Assembly (NCBI RefSeq): GCF_015477355.1 | Contig: NZ_JADLRJ010000020.1 | Coordinates: 30,302-94,301 of the forward strand | Length of the DNA: 64,000 nt | Direction: 5' to 3' | From: Nocardia blacklockiae | GTDB taxonomy: Bacteria > Actinomycetota > Actinomycetes > Mycobacteriales > Mycobacteriaceae | Shown here: piece after piece, positions 28,094-37,295 of the stretch | How positions within the stretch are numbered: the stretch's first letter is position 1 | Layout of the letters: each line of letters begins with the position of its first letter | The notes under the pieces: model-generated | Told to the model about the DNA's origin: nothing | The model's input: the letters and a program-made list of their open reading frames with translations, nothing else | Database searches by the model: none | Program-made: the position numbers and the translations under genes

Positions 28094-28687
28094 TCAGTTC
28101 TTGGTGAACAAGCGGGCGCGGGCGGACGTCAGCGCTACTGCTGCGGCCGCGTCGGCGGTGCTGTCGTCGACCGGCTCGCCGGTGATCAGGACACGGAAAT
28201 AGATCGGCGCTACCAGGGTTTTCACCATCTCGGCAGGGTCCGTGCCGTCAGGAATCTCTCCGCGTGCGATTGCGCGAGTCACCACCGGCAGTGTTTGCCG
28301 GATCCGGTTGCGGAAGACGTGTCGAGCCGACAGTGGTGGTGCCGGTAGGCCCGCGGCGGTGGAAACCATCACTGCCAGCACCGCCCGGCCGGAGGCGCTG
28401 TTGGCCCATGCGACGAGGCTGCGGGCGAGTGCGCGCAAGTCTTCGTCGACCGAACCGGTGTCGGGAATGGGGATTTCGGTGGTGAGGCTCTCGGTCAGTG
28501 CCTCGGCGATCAGGGTCTCGCGATCGGGCCATCGACGGTAGACGGTGGTTTTGTGCACTCCGGCGCGCTGGGCGGCGTTGTCGATCGTGAATGCGGCGTA
28601 GCCCCGTTCGCTCAACTCATCGATGGTGGCCGCGAGCACGGCGGCGCGAACCTTGGGTCCACGACCCGGGGGCGCGGTGGGACTCAT
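28094..28687 (-). CDS. TetR-family transcriptional regulator
   Basis: A 197-residue repressor with an N-terminal helix-turn-helix (AVLAATIDELSERGYAAFTI, then NAAQRAGVHKTTVYRRWPDRETLIAEAL) and a helical ligand domain. AGGAG lies 5 nt before ATG 28687. Two palindromes of the form GCAACT-N3-AGTTGC sit between it and the divergent DUF1772 gene, one overlapping its own ribosome binding site. The likely action is to repress itself and the DUF1772 gene until a ligand binds. Confidence 0.88.
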   Translation of the reverse strand: MSPTAPPGRGPKVRAAVLAATIDELSERGYAAFTIDNAAQRAGVHKTTVYRRWPDRETLIAEALTESLTTEIPIPDTGSVDEDLRALARSLVAWANSASGRAVLAVMVSTAAGLPAPPLSARHVFRNRIRQTLPVVTRAIARGEIPDGTDPAEMVKTLVAPIYFRVLITGEPVDDSTADAAAAVALTSARARLFTKN

Positions 28688-28688
28688 T

Positions 28689-28703
28689 GCAACTCCTAGT
28701 TGC
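28689..28703. promoter_or_regulatory. TetR operator 1
   Basis: GCAACTCCTAGTTGC, 6-bp arms around a 3-bp centre, overlapping the ribosome binding site of the TetR gene. It matches the core of operator 2. Confidence 0.7.
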
Positions 28704-28733
28704 GATATCTGCGGCGTGCGGGCATGCTGACAA

Positions 28734-28756
28734 TATCGCAACTCGGAGTTGCGATA
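28734..28756. promoter_or_regulatory. TetR operator 2
   Basis: A perfect inverted repeat, TATCGCAACT and AGTTGCGATA around CGG (23 bp), 49 bp centre-to-centre from operator 1 and just before the ribosome binding site of the DUF1772 gene. Confidence 0.75.
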
Positions 28757-28770
28757 GGAGTGGAGTGCCG

Positions 28771-29283
28771 ATGCTGTCGAAATCTGTTCGGGGAGGCGCG
28801 TTGTTGTTCCCGGGTTTGCTCGCCGGCGCGTTCGGATACGGCGCGGTGAACGTGCTGTACGCGTTTCGTGAAGTGCCCCTTGATGTCCGGTTCACCTTCC
28901 ACACCGCGCTGATGCGGGTCAACGGACCCGTCATGCAGTCGCTGATGGGTCTGGCGGTACTGAGCACCCTGCTGCTCGCGGTGCGATCGACGCATCGGCA
29001 CCGCTGGATCGCCGCGAGCGCCTCGGGTCTGGTCGTCGCCTCGTTCGTGGTGACCCGATGGGGGAATGTGCCGATAAATCAGCAGATCAAAAGCTGGCGG
29101 GTCGGCGCGTTACCCGCTGATTACACCGACATCCTGCACCGCTGGGAATTGTTCCACTTCACCCGAACAGGTTGTGCCCTGGTCGCTTTCGTTCTGGTGA
29201 TCATTACCGTGATGAACTCCGTCACCGCCGACGACCGTCGCGCCGGTGCCCGCATCCACCCTTCCCCGGCACCGGAGCATTGA
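28771..29283 (+). CDS. DUF1772 family membrane protein
   Basis: A 170-residue protein with four hydrophobic segments and the DUF1772 signature WGNVPINQQIKSW between the third and fourth. Fungal relatives include anthrone oxygenases of polyketide pathways; bacterial members are mostly uncharacterised. ATG 28771 is preceded by GGAG with about 5 nt spacing. It is under the two TetR operators and so is the probable target gene. Confidence 0.8.
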   Translation: MLSKSVRGGALLFPGLLAGAFGYGAVNVLYAFREVPLDVRFTFHTALMRVNGPVMQSLMGLAVLSTLLLAVRSTHRHRWIAASASGLVVASFVVTRWGNVPINQQIKSWRVGALPADYTDILHRWELFHFTRTGCALVAFVLVIITVMNSVTADDRRAGARIHPSPAPEH

Positions 29284-29353
29284 CGATTCGCCGTGGAGCG
29301 AAGACGCGAGAAGCGGACGAGAATCCTCGCCCGCTTCCCACAACCTGACCGCC

Positions 29354-31537
29354 CTACAGCATGCAGCTCACGCAACCCTCTACTTCCGTGCCCTCCAAAG
29401 CCATTTGGCGGATGCGGATGTAGTAGAGGGTTTTGATGCCCTTGCGCCAGGCGTAGATCTGGGCTCGGTTGACGTCTCGGGTGGTGGCGGTGTCCTTGAA
29501 GAACAGGGTCAAGGAGAGGCCCTGGTCTACGTGTTGGGTGGCGGCTGCGTAGGTGTCGATGATTTTTTCGTAGCCGATTTCGTAGGCGTCCTCGAAGTAG
29601 TCGAGGTTGTCGTTGTCGAGGTAGGGGGCCGGGTAGTAGACGCGGCCGATCTTGCCTTCCTTGCGGATCTCGATCTTCGACGCCACGGGGTGGATCGAAC
29701 TGGTGGAGTGGTTGATGTAGGAGATCGAACCGGTGGGGGGGACGGCCTGCAGGTTCTGGTTGTAGAGGCCGTGGGCCATGACCGAGGCCTTCAGTTCGCG
29801 CCAGTCGTCCTGGGTCGGGATGTGCACGCCGGCGTCGGCGAAGATCTGGCGCACCCGCTCGGTGGCCGGCTCCCAGGCCTGCTCGGTGTACTTGTCGAAG
29901 TATTCGCCGCTGGCGTACTTGGATTCGGCGAAGCCGCCGAAGGACTGGCCGCGCTCGATGGCCAGCTTGTTCGACGCCCGGATCGCGTGGAAGGCGACGG
30001 TGTAGAAGTAGATGTTGGTGAAATCCACACCCTCCTCGGACCCGTAGTGGACCCGCTCCCGGGCCAGGTATCCGTGCAGGTTCATCTGCCCGAGGCCGAT
30101 GGCGTGCGATTGGTTGTTGCCCTGCTCGATCGAGGGCACCGAATAGATGTGGGTCTGATCCGAGACCGCGGTCAGCGCGCGGATCGCCGTTTCCACCGTC
30201 TTGCCGAAATCGGGCGAGTCCATCGTCTTGGCGATGTTCAGCGACCCCAGATTGCACGAGATGTCCTTGCCCACCACGGCATAGGACAGGTCGTCGTTGA
30301 ACACCGACGGCGTGGAGACCTGCAGGATCTCCGAGCACAGGTTGGAGTGGGTGATCTTGCCGGCGATCGGGTTCGCCCGGTTCACCGTGTCCTCGTACAT
30401 GATGTACGGGTAGCCGGACTCGAACTGCAGCTCGGCAATGGTCTGGAAGAACTCGCGCGCGTTGATCTTCGTCTTGCGGATGCGCTTGTCGTCGACCATC
30501 TCGTGGTACTTCTCGGTCACGTTGATGTCGGCGAACGGCACACCGTAGATGCGCTCGACGTCGTAGGGCGAGAACAGGTACATGTCCTCGTTCTTCTTCG
30601 CCAGCTCGAAGGTGATGTCGGGAATCACCACACCCAGCGACAGCGTCTTGATGCGAATCTTCTCGTCCGCGTTCTCGCGCTTGGTGTCGAGGAAACGGTA
30701 GATGTCCGGGTGGTGCGCATGCAGGTACACCGCGCCCGCGCCCTGCCGCGCGCCGAGCTGGTTGGCGTAGGAGAACGAATCCTCCAGCAGCTTCATGATC
30801 GGGATGACGCCCGAGGACTGGTTCTCGATCTTCTTGATCGGCGCGCCGTGCTCGCGAATATTGCTGAGCAGCAATGCCACTCCGCCGCCGCGCTTGGACA
30901 GCTGCAGCGCCGAATTGATGGAGCGCCCGATGGACTCCATGTTGTCCTCGATGCGAAGCAGGAAACACGAAACCGGCTCGCCGCGCTGCTTCTTGCCCGA
31001 GTTCAGGAAGGTCGGGGTGGCGGGCTGGAAACGGCCGTCGATGATCTCCTCGACCAGCTCGGACGCCAGGGTCTCGTCGCCGGCGGCCAGCGTGAGCGCG
31101 ACCATGCAGACCCGGTCCTCGAAACGCTCCAGATAGCGCTTGCCGTCGAAGGTCTTGAGTGTGTACGAGGTGTAGTACTTGAACGCGCCGAGGAAGGTCG
31201 GGAACCGGAACTTCTTGGCGTAGGCCTGCTGGAACAGCTTCTTCACGAACGCCCGGCTGTACTGCTCGAGCACCTCGGGCTCGTAGTAGTTCTCCTCGAC
31301 GAGGTAGTCGAGCTTCTCGTCCAGGTTGTGGAAGAAGACCGTGTTCTGGTTGACGTGCTGCAGGAAGTACTGATTCGCGGCCTCGCGGTCCTTGTCGAAC
31401 TGGATCTCGCCGTTGGGGCCGTAGAGGTTCAGCATCGCGTTGAGGGCGTGGTAATCCAAGCCCTCGGTCGACGGGTCGCTCGTCACCGGGCGCTCTAGGC
31501 GGGCCGTCTTTCCGGCCGGTGCTGTAGTCGTTGCCAA
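29354..31537 (-). CDS. nrdE: Class Ib ribonucleotide reductase, alpha (catalytic) subunit
   Basis: About 727 residues from TTG 31537 (710 if GTG 31486 is used; the longer form fits known NrdE lengths). It has [24 protein letters not shown], the active-site and redox cysteines in GEPVSCFLL and [23 protein letters not shown], and the C-terminal cysteine pair CVSC that receives electrons from NrdH. It reduces ribonucleoside diphosphates to deoxy forms. The start overlaps the end of nrdI, so nrdH-nrdI-nrdE form one operon. Confidence 0.95.
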   Translation of the reverse strand: MATTTAPAGKTARLERPVTSDPSTEGLDYHALNAMLNLYGPNGEIQFDKDREAANQYFLQHVNQNTVFFHNLDEKLDYLVEENYYEPEVLEQYSRAFVKKLFQQAYAKKFRFPTFLGAFKYYTSYTLKTFDGKRYLERFEDRVCMVALTLAAGDETLASELVEEIIDGRFQPATPTFLNSGKKQRGEPVSCFLLRIEDNMESIGRSINSALQLSKRGGGVALLLSNIREHGAPIKKIENQSSGVIPIMKLLEDSFSYANQLGARQGAGAVYLHAHHPDIYRFLDTKRENADEKIRIKTLSLGVVIPDITFELAKKNEDMYLFSPYDVERIYGVPFADINVTEKYHEMVDDKRIRKTKINAREFFQTIAELQFESGYPYIMYEDTVNRANPIAGKITHSNLCSEILQVSTPSVFNDDLSYAVVGKDISCNLGSLNIAKTMDSPDFGKTVETAIRALTAVSDQTHIYSVPSIEQGNNQSHAIGLGQMNLHGYLARERVHYGSEEGVDFTNIYFYTVAFHAIRASNKLAIERGQSFGGFAESKYASGEYFDKYTEQAWEPATERVRQIFADAGVHIPTQDDWRELKASVMAHGLYNQNLQAVPPTGSISYINHSTSSIHPVASKIEIRKEGKIGRVYYPAPYLDNDNLDYFEDAYEIGYEKIIDTYAAATQHVDQGLSLTLFFKDTATTRDVNRAQIYAWRKGIKTLYYIRIRQMALEGTEVEGCVSCML

Positions 31538-31950
31538 AACAATCCCAATCCCTCTCGGACGCGCTCGACGTCCTCGGCAGTTCCCATGAGTTCGAAGCGA
31601 TACAGGTACGGCACCCCGGCCTTGCGCGAGATCACTTCTCCCGCATAGCAATACGTATCGCCGAAGTTCGTGTTGCCGGCCGCGATGACGCCGCGCAACA
31701 ACGCACGGTTGTGCGGATCGTTGAGGAACTTGGCCACCTGGCGGGGCACGAATTCCTTGTCGGATCGGTTGCCGCCCAAGACGTGCCGACCGCCCCCGTA
31801 GGTGGGGCAGATCAGCACGTAGGGCTCGTCGACGCGAAGCGATTCGGCAGTGTGGAGCGGAATGCGAACGGCCGGGAGACCCAGCCGCTCGACGAAACGG
31901 TGCGTGTTCTCCGACGCGCTCGAGAAGTAGACCAGATCGGACACGGCCAC
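31495..31950 (-). CDS. nrdI: Flavodoxin-like protein NrdI
   Basis: A 151-residue protein with the flavodoxin phosphate loop [25 protein letters not shown] and [15 protein letters not shown]. NrdI supplies an oxidant to build the dimanganese-tyrosyl radical in NrdF. It lies between nrdH and nrdE, with a 40-bp gap from nrdH. Confidence 0.95.
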   Translation of the reverse strand: MAVSDLVYFSSASENTHRFVERLGLPAVRIPLHTAESLRVDEPYVLICPTYGGGRHVLGGNRSDKEFVPRQVAKFLNDPHNRALLRGVIAAGNTNFGDTYCYAGEVISRKAGVPYLYRFELMGTAEDVERVREGLGLFWQRLQHRPERRPA

Positions 31951-31990
31951 TCCCCCTTCCCCATGTGTCGGACGAACGGCGACCTCGGAG

Positions 31991-32224
31991 TCAGGCAGCC
32001 TGGGTCAGCAGCGACTTGATGCGGTCGGGGCGGAAGCCCGACCAGTGCTCGTCGCCGGCGACGACGACGGGGGCCTGCAGGTAACCCAGCGCCATCACGT
32101 AATCGCGAGCCTCGGGGTTCTCGGAGATGTCGACGACGGAGTAGTCGATACCCGCCTTGTCGAGCGCGCGGTAGGTGGCATTGCACTGGACACAAGCGGG
32201 CTTGGTGTACACGGTGATGGTCAT
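31991..32224 (-). CDS. nrdH: Glutaredoxin-like protein NrdH
   Basis: A 77-residue redoxin starting [21 protein letters not shown], with the CVQC active site and the C-terminal [12 protein letters not shown] that marks NrdH. It passes electrons from thioredoxin reductase to NrdE. GAGGG lies 6 nt before the ATG. It is the first gene of the nrdHIE operon, behind tandem NrdR-like boxes about 150 bp upstream. Confidence 0.95.
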   Translation of the reverse strand: MTITVYTKPACVQCNATYRALDKAGIDYSVVDISENPEARDYVMALGYLQAPVVVAGDEHWSGFRPDRIKSLLTQAA

Positions 32225-32377
32225 GAGTGTCCCTCTCTCCTTGCCTTGAATCCGTCTGCAGTGCACGACTCGCAAGATCCACGTGGTTACTGCGCAAACC
32301 CCTGGAAGCGAGACCGGAAGCCCAGCTCGCGGGTACCTCCCCGCCGCTCGAGCGCGCATCCTCTCCCAGTGCCGTAG

Positions 32378-32425
32378 ACACTACACCTAGTGGCCGACAG
32401 ATTCCTACAACACGACATCTTGCGA
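32378..32425 (-). promoter_or_regulatory. Tandem NrdR-like boxes upstream of nrdH
   Basis: ACACTACACCTAGTGG (32378-32393) and ACACGACATCTTGCGA (32410-32425), 12 and 11 matches to the 16-bp NrdR box. They start 32 bp apart, as at nrdF, and the spacer is also similar (CGACA...TCCT). The same repressor probably controls both loci. Confidence 0.8.
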
Positions 32426-32604
32426 GTCACAAAGATGGAATTCGGTCGGCGTAAGTACCAGGACAGTCGATTCGCAACCCGACACGGCAGTGGTACAGAT
32501 CACGATTTCGCGACGCAGCTCTTTCCCAGCAAACCCATCTCCCCCACAAGTCACAGCGGTCCCACCGGTCCCCGCGGACACGCTAGACCAACCCCGGAAC
32601 AACG

Positions 32605-32643
32605 AAAAAGCCGCCTCGTCCCCACCCGGGGAGAGGCGGCCTT
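32605..32643 (-). terminator. Rho-independent terminator of rpmJ
   Basis: Read on the minus strand, GCCGCCTC pairs with GAGGCGGC (32610-32617 and 32633-32640) around an inner CCCC/GGGG stem and is followed by TTTTT. It begins about 18 bp after the rpmJ stop. This is one of the few terminators here with a T-tract. Confidence 0.85.
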
Positions 32644-32658
32644 TCCGGCGTGTCGCGG

Positions 32659-32781
32659 TCAGCCCTGCCGGGCCTTGAACCGCGGCTCCTTCTTGTTGAT
32701 CACGTACGTCTTGCCGCGCCGGCGCACCACCTGGGCGCCCGGCTTGTCCTTGAGCGAACGCAGCGAGTTGCGGACCTTCAT
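32659..32781 (-). CDS. rpmJ: Ribosomal protein L36, zinc-independent paralogue
   Basis: A 40-residue protein, [19 protein letters not shown] and onward, ending KARQG. It is the cysteine-free (C-minus) form: positions that hold the zinc-binding Cys and His in ordinary L36 are Lys, Gly, Val and Asn. Such paralogues replace the zinc form in ribosomes when zinc is scarce, freeing metal. AGGAGG lies just upstream of the ATG. A Zur-like palindrome covers the promoter. Normally accompanied by other C-minus paralogues, it stands alone here. Confidence 0.93.
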   Translation of the reverse strand: MKVRNSLRSLKDKPGAQVVRRRGKTYVINKKEPRFKARQG

Positions 32782-32794
32782 GCCGACCTCCTAA

Positions 32795-32818
32795 CGAAAA
32801 TGATTTTCACATTCTATA
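32795..32818 (-). promoter_or_regulatory. Zur-like operator and -10 region of rpmJ
   Basis: GAAAATGATTTTC (32796-32808) is a 13-bp palindrome close to the actinobacterial Zur box (TGAAAATCATTTTCA, from memory). A TATAGAAT -10-like element (32811-32818) touches it, so repressor binding would block the promoter when zinc is plentiful. The leader would be about 25 nt. Confidence 0.75.
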
Positions 32819-32840
32819 CATCGGCGCGAACGGCCCGGAC

Positions 32841-32880
32841 GCGCGTGGGGCCGCACCCGTTCAGGTGCGGCCCCACGCGC
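32841..32880 (-). terminator. Strong hairpin after the FMN reductase gene
   Basis: A perfect 17-bp stem (GCGCGTGGGGCCGCACC and its complement) with a 6-nt loop, 20 bp past the reductase stop. No T-tract. It also separates the reductase transcript from the zinc-controlled rpmJ promoter. Confidence 0.8.
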
Positions 32881-32899
32881 AGGGAGTAGCGGACCAGAC

Positions 32900-33466
32900 T
32901 CAGGCGTCGACCCGCGCGCGCACGGCTCCGACCAGGTCGCCGACCGCGGCGGCGAGCTGGGTCAGCGCCTCGGCGTCCTCGCGCGGGTGCGCCTCGGCGA
33001 ACCGCTGGCCGATGGTGGCGAAGTGCAGATGCGCACTCTCCACCACCGACGCACCCGCCACGGTGAGCGCCTTGACGGTGTCGCCGTGCGACCACTTGGC
33101 GGCGTTCTGGCTGATCGAGGCACTGATGACCGCGGCGGGCTTGCCCTTGATCGACCCGTCGCCGTACGGGCGCGAGGCCCAGTCGATGGCGTTCTTCAGC
33201 GCCGCCGGGATGGTCCCGTTGTACTCGGGGACGAACAGCAGCAGGCCGTCGGCCGCGGCGACCGCCTCGCGCAGTGCGTCCGCGGTGGCCGGGACCCGGC
33301 CAGGCACGTCGACGTCCTCGTTGTAGAAAGGAATATCTCCGAGACCCTCGAAGATCGCGACCTCCACACCTTCCGGAGCGGTCTGCGCGGCGGCCTCGGC
33401 GAGCTGCCGATTGAACGATGCGGCACGCAGGCTGCCGACCAGCGCGAGTAGACGGGTCTGGGACAT
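32900..33466 (-). CDS. NADPH-dependent FMN reductase family protein
   Basis: A 188-residue flavodoxin-fold reductase: LLALVGSLRAASFNRQLAEA (phosphate site), LLLFVPEYNGTIPAALKNAIDWASRP (the family's signature EYN...P..LKNA.DW) and KPAAVISASISQNA. Such enzymes use NADPH to reduce FMN, quinones or azo compounds. ATG 33466 has AAGGAG 5 nt upstream. It is divergent from a TetR gene, its probable regulator. Confidence 0.88.
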   Translation of the reverse strand: MSQTRLLALVGSLRAASFNRQLAEAAAQTAPEGVEVAIFEGLGDIPFYNEDVDVPGRVPATADALREAVAAADGLLLFVPEYNGTIPAALKNAIDWASRPYGDGSIKGKPAAVISASISQNAAKWSHGDTVKALTVAGASVVESAHLHFATIGQRFAEAHPREDAEALTQLAAAVGDLVGAVRARVDA

Positions 33467-33518
33467 GATCACTCCTTGGGCGAGATTGCGGCGGGTTACG
33501 CTGTCACTGCACGATAAC

Positions 33519-33532
33519 CGGACCGCAGTCCG
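33519..33532. promoter_or_regulatory. Candidate TetR operator
   Basis: CGGAC-CGCA-GTCCG, a 5-bp-arm inverted repeat midway between the FMN reductase and the divergent TetR gene. Support is position and symmetry only. Confidence 0.45.
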
Positions 33533-33562
33533 CTTTCATTCCCAGACCCCGAGGTCCCCGCT

Positions 33563-34237
33563 GTGAACTACGACACACGAGAGCCTGCCGGCACTCCGTC
33601 GTCGCCGCTGCCGATCGAGGCGGTGGCGGTGCCGATCCCGCCCGACACCCTGCCCGTCGCGGAGGATCCCCCCGAACGCAGCGACGCCGCCCGCAACCGG
33701 CAGCTCCTGCTCGACGCCGCCGAGCAACTGGTCCGTGAGCACGGTGCCGACGGCGTCACGATGGACGCCGTGGCGCGGCGCGCGGGCGTCGGGAAGGGCA
33801 CGGTGTTCCGGCGTTTCGGCAACCGGGCCGGGTTGATGCTCGCGCTGCTGGACCAGTCGGATCGAAAGCTGCAGGGCGCGTACATGTTCGGGCCGCCACC
33901 GCTGGGCCCGGGGGCGCCGGCGGTGGAACGGCTGGTGGCGTTCGGGCGCGCCCGGCTGGCCGGGATCGAGGTCGAGGGCGAGATGCGCCGGGCCGCCGAC
34001 GAACCGGGCCGGTACTCCAACGCGCCCTACAACGTCATGAGAACCCATGTGTCCCTGCTGCTTCGGCAGGCCGGCACTGCCGCGGAGATCCCGCTGCTGG
34101 CCGACGCGCTGCTGGCCGCGCTCGACGCGGGCCTGGTGCTGCACCAGACGCAGGTGCTCGGCTACTCCCTCGAGCGGATCGGAGACAACTGGGAGCAACT
34201 GGTCCGCGCGGTCGTTCCGGCGGCGCCAGTAGAGTGA
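33563..34237 (+). CDS. TetR-family transcriptional regulator
   Basis: A 224-residue protein. A 40-residue proline-rich arm precedes the helix-turn-helix ([21 protein letters not shown], then [28 protein letters not shown]). GAGG lies 8 nt before GTG 33563. The last codons overlap the -10 box of nadE. The likely target is the divergent FMN reductase gene. Confidence 0.88.
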   Translation: MNYDTREPAGTPSSPLPIEAVAVPIPPDTLPVAEDPPERSDAARNRQLLLDAAEQLVREHGADGVTMDAVARRAGVGKGTVFRRFGNRAGLMLALLDQSDRKLQGAYMFGPPPLGPGAPAVERLVAFGRARLAGIEVEGEMRRAADEPGRYSNAPYNVMRTHVSLLLRQAGTAAEIPLLADALLAALDAGLVLHQTQVLGYSLERIGDNWEQLVRAVVPAAPVE

Positions 34238-34242
34238 CCGCC

Positions 34243-35085
34243 ATGGGGAACACGCGTGAACGCATCGTCGCCGAGCTGGGCGTGCGGCCGGAGATCGAGC
34301 CGAAGGTGGAGGTGCGCCGCCGCGTCGATTTTCTCAAGGACTATCTGAAGTCCACGCCCGCACGGGGTTTCGTACTCGGGATCAGCGGCGGGCAGGATTC
34401 GACGCTGACGGGGCGGCTGTGCCAGCTGGCCGTCGAGGAACTGCGGGCGGAGGGCCGCGAGGCCACCTTCGTGGCGGTGCGGCTGCCCTACGGCGTGCAG
34501 GCCGACGAGGAGGACGCGCAGATCGCGCTGCGGTTCATCCGGCCCGACCGGTCGATCGCGGTGAACGTGAAGCCGAGCGCGGACACGGTGGCCGCGGAGT
34601 CCGCCGCCGGCCTGCGCGAGCTGCTGGGCGACGAGCCGCACCTGCGGGATTTCGTGCGCGGCAACATCAAGGCGCGCGAACGCATGGTTATCCAGTACTC
34701 GATCGCGGGCCAGCTGAACCTGCTCGTGGTCGGCACCGACCATGCCGCCGAGGCGGTCACCGGCTTCTTCACCAAATACGGCGACGGCGGCGTGGACGTC
34801 ACCCCGCTGACCGGCCTCACCAAACGTCAAGGCGCGGCACTGCTCCAGGAACTGGGCGCCCCGCCGAGCGCCTGGCAGAAGGTCCCCACCGCCGACCTCG
34901 AGGACGACCGCCCCGCCCTCCCCGACGAGATCGCCCTGGGCCTGAAGTACGCCCAGATCGACGACTACCTCGAGGGCAAGGACGTCACTCCGGAGACCGC
35001 CGCCCGCATCGAGTCGATCTTCCTGTCCACCCGCCACAAGCGCACCGCCCCCGCCACCCCGCTCGACACCTGGTGGCGGGAGTAG
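34243..35085 (+). CDS. nadE: Ammonia-dependent NAD+ synthetase
   Basis: A 280-residue enzyme, collinear with E. coli NadE along its length. It has the ATP-pyrophosphatase loop [67 protein letters not shown] and [15 protein letters not shown]. It amidates deamido-NAD using ammonia; there is no glutaminase domain. ATG 34243 is 7 nt after a TAGAGT -10 box (34230-34235), so it is probably leaderless with its own promoter inside the TetR 3' end. Confidence 0.95.
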   Translation: MGNTRERIVAELGVRPEIEPKVEVRRRVDFLKDYLKSTPARGFVLGISGGQDSTLTGRLCQLAVEELRAEGREATFVAVRLPYGVQADEEDAQIALRFIRPDRSIAVNVKPSADTVAAESAAGLRELLGDEPHLRDFVRGNIKARERMVIQYSIAGQLNLLVVGTDHAAEAVTGFFTKYGDGGVDVTPLTGLTKRQGAALLQELGAPPSAWQKVPTADLEDDRPALPDEIALGLKYAQIDDYLEGKDVTPETAARIESIFLSTRHKRTAPATPLDTWWRE

Positions 35086-35658
35086 TCAGTCGCCGTACGA
35101 CGGCAGGCAACCGGAGTCGAGCGAGAGACCGAACGGCTCGGCGAGTTCGATGACGTCGCCGTAGTCCCCGTCCACTTGTCCGTGGTACACACCGTTCTTG
35201 GGGCGCGTGTACAAACTCCAGCGGGCGAAGCGCGGATCGACGACGAGCAGCATCGGCACACCGGCGACGCTGTACCAGCCGTTCTTGTCGCTGATCTGCC
35301 GTGCCTTCTCGGACTTGGAGATCACTTCGACGGCGAGCGCCACGTCACGAGGATCCGCCAGCCAGTTGTCGTCCTCCTCCCACGCTTCGGGGAGGACGAC
35401 CAGATCGGGCGTGCAGTAATCGTCGTCATCGTGCGGCATCGAGATGGAGGAAACCTCGTATGCCGCGAAGCCATCGGGCATCCCCGCCTCGAGCTGCTGC
35501 CGCAGCCGCCGGATGGTTCCGGCGTGCTTTCCGCGTGGCGTGGGTGACATCACCAGAGCCCCTCCGAGAATTTCGACACGCAGACCTGTGGAGCGCTCGA
35601 TCTCCTCAGCGACAGCACGCAGGTTACCGGGGCGCGGATGCATCGCGGGGACAGTCAC
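35086..35658 (-). CDS. Uma2-family (DUF820) putative endonuclease
   Basis: A 190-residue PD-(D/E)XK-fold protein. It has the family elements: RVEILGGALVMSPTPRGKHA, then TPDLVVLPE and VALAVEVISKSEKARQISDK, which carry the D...ExS/K catalytic pattern, and GVPMLLVVDPR. Uma2 genes are scattered in many actinobacteria; their role is unclear and they are often mobile. GGAG precedes the GTG start. Its stop directly abuts that of nadE (convergent). Confidence 0.82.
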   Translation of the reverse strand: MTVPAMHPRPGNLRAVAEEIERSTGLRVEILGGALVMSPTPRGKHAGTIRRLRQQLEAGMPDGFAAYEVSSISMPHDDDDYCTPDLVVLPEAWEEDDNWLADPRDVALAVEVISKSEKARQISDKNGWYSVAGVPMLLVVDPRFARWSLYTRPKNGVYHGQVDGDYGDVIELAEPFGLSLDSGCLPSYGD

Positions 35659-35743
35659 GGATGATCACTCCAAATCCCTTGGCGAACGACTCACTCAGCA
35701 TAGTTCGCGGCGCGGCGGGCCTCCGGATATCGACGGGCTGTGC

Positions 35744-35986
35744 TCAGCCGCCCGCGAAAGGGGGTAGGACGTCGACGGTGGGGGTGAGGGGGGTGGATTC
35801 GTCGCGGGTCAGTTCGTCGCCGACGAGGTAGGCGCAGACTTTGAGCATGGGGTCGAGGGTGGGGCCGTAGGTGGTGGTGAGGGCCTGGCGGAGGTCGGCG
35901 ACGGTGGCTTCGGCGGGGAGGTCGAGGCGTTCGCTGTGCTTGCCTACCGCGTCGGCGATCGCGGCGAAATAGCGGACCTCAACCAC
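35744..35986 (-). CDS. moaD: Molybdopterin synthase small subunit
   Basis: An 80-residue ubiquitin-like protein starting [15 protein letters not shown] and ending PPFAGG, with the terminal double glycine that is thiocarboxylated and delivers sulfur to the pterin. The GTG start overlaps the end of moaA by 8 bp, so the two are coupled. Its partner, MoaE, is encoded at the end of the divergent operon. Confidence 0.93.
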   Translation of the reverse strand: MVEVRYFAAIADAVGKHSERLDLPAEATVADLRQALTTTYGPTLDPMLKVCAYLVGDELTRDESTPLTPTVDVLPPFAGG

Positions 35987-37037
35987 CGATGGCTCCCATC
36001 GTCCGTTCGGGGGGCACGAAATCCTCGGCGTCGATGCCGTGTCCGGCCCACTTGTGCCACATCGCGCCGCGCCACAGGGCGGCGATCTCGTCGTCGGCGG
36101 CGCCGGCGCGCAGTGCCGCGCGTACATCGTATTCCTGGTCGCTGAACAGGCAGGAGCGGATGCGGCCGTCGGCGGTGAGGCGGGTGCGGTCGCAGTCGCC
36201 GCAGAAGGTGCGGGTCACCGAGGCGATGATGCCGACCCGCGCCGGGCCGCCGTCGACCAGCCAGTTCTCCGCCGGTGCGGCCGGATCGGGACGGCCCGCC
36301 TCGGTGAGGGTGAAGCGGGCGCCGAGTACCTCGAGGAGTTCGGCCGCGGTGATCATGTTGGCGCGCGCCCATTCGTGGTCGGCGTCCAGCGGCATCTCCT
36401 CGATGAACCGCAACTCGCAGCCCTCGTCCAGGCACCATTGCAAGAGATCGGCTGCGCCGGAGAGGGTTTCGCGCATCAGCACCGCGTTCACCTTGACCGG
36501 GGCCAGGCCCTCGCGCTGCGCCGCGCGGATGCCCGACAGCACCGCGCCGAGCCGGTCGCGGCGGGTCAGGCGGGCGAAGCCGGTGCGGTCGACGGTGTCG
36601 AGCGAGACGTTGACGCGGCTCAGACCCGCCCGCGCGAGCGCGCCCGCGCGGTGTTCCAGGCCGACGCCGTTGGTGGTCATGGCCAAGGGCACGTCCGGGA
36701 CGGCCGCGTGACAACCCGCGACGATCTGTTCCAGATCCCGTCGCATCAGCGGCTCGCCACCGGTGAAACGGACCTCGCGCAGCCCGAGTTCGCGCACCGA
36801 CAGCACGACCAGCCGCACGATCTCCTCGGCCGACAGCAACTCCTCGGCCGGGATGGCGGGCAGGCCCTCCTCCGGCATGCAGTACGTGCAGCGCAGCGAG
36901 CATTTCTCGGTGATCGACACCCGCAGATCACGGGCGACGCGGCCGAACTTGTCGACCAGCAACGGCGTGTCGGGTCGTCCGTCCAGCGGGGGCCGCCCAC
37001 CCCGCACGGCGGGAATCCCCATGGAAACGACAGTCAC
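35979..37037 (-). CDS. moaA: GTP 3',8-cyclase
   Basis: A 352-residue radical-SAM enzyme. The N-terminal cluster motif is [14 protein letters not shown], followed by [18 protein letters not shown]; the C-terminal 4Fe-4S cluster is bound by [11 protein letters not shown] and SCLFS. It ends in MGAIGG; the terminal double glycine is required for catalysis in MoaA proteins. It starts molybdenum cofactor synthesis. GTG 37037 is 6 nt after CATAAT (37044-37049), suggesting a leaderless transcript. Divergent from moeA. Confidence 0.95.
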   Translation of the reverse strand: MTVVSMGIPAVRGGRPPLDGRPDTPLLVDKFGRVARDLRVSITEKCSLRCTYCMPEEGLPAIPAEELLSAEEIVRLVVLSVRELGLREVRFTGGEPLMRRDLEQIVAGCHAAVPDVPLAMTTNGVGLEHRAGALARAGLSRVNVSLDTVDRTGFARLTRRDRLGAVLSGIRAAQREGLAPVKVNAVLMRETLSGAADLLQWCLDEGCELRFIEEMPLDADHEWARANMITAAELLEVLGARFTLTEAGRPDPAAPAENWLVDGGPARVGIIASVTRTFCGDCDRTRLTADGRIRSCLFSDQEYDVRAALRAGAADDEIAALWRGAMWHKWAGHGIDAEDFVPPERTMGAIGG

Positions 37038-37217
37038 TCGACCATTATGGCTGCCGTATCCGTCTCACGCCCGCACGGTCGCGGGCGGTGAGGTCGCGCG
37101 GCACCGTCCGGCCTGCACGGCGCTGGACGATCGCCGGGCACGAGGCGGCCGGACTCGGCACGGCTTCGGAGGAATGTACGAACCGGCGGCCGCAGCCGCC
37201 CCGACTAGGCTGGCGCT

Positions 37218-37295
37218 GTGAGCGAGGGAACCACCAGCAGCGCGCCGCCGCGGGCCGTCCGGTCGAGGCCGCACCCGGATCGGGTGGCCGCATGA
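37218..37295 (+). CDS. Leaderless 25-codon ORF coupled to moeA
   Basis: A GTG stands exactly 6 nt after a TAGGCT -10 box (37206-37211), the classical actinobacterial leaderless layout. The 25-residue product is Ser/Pro/Arg-rich with no recognisable domain. Its TGA overlaps the ATG of moeA (ATGA), so ribosomes finishing it could start moeA, which has no clear ribosome binding site of its own. It may be a purely translational device. Confidence 0.45.
   Translation: MSEGTTSSAPPRAVRSRPHPDRVAA

Noticed and set aside
29246-31498. A 750-codon open frame on the plus strand opposite nrdE
   Set aside because: It is the antisense of a well-conserved enzyme; composition is biased to Val, Leu, Arg and Gly as expected of a mirror frame in high-GC DNA, with no family motifs.
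37172-37220. A 15-codon ORF (ATG after GGAGGA) ending at the moeA leader start
   Set aside because: The ribosome binding site is only one base from the ATG, and the -10 box of the leaderless start lies inside it.
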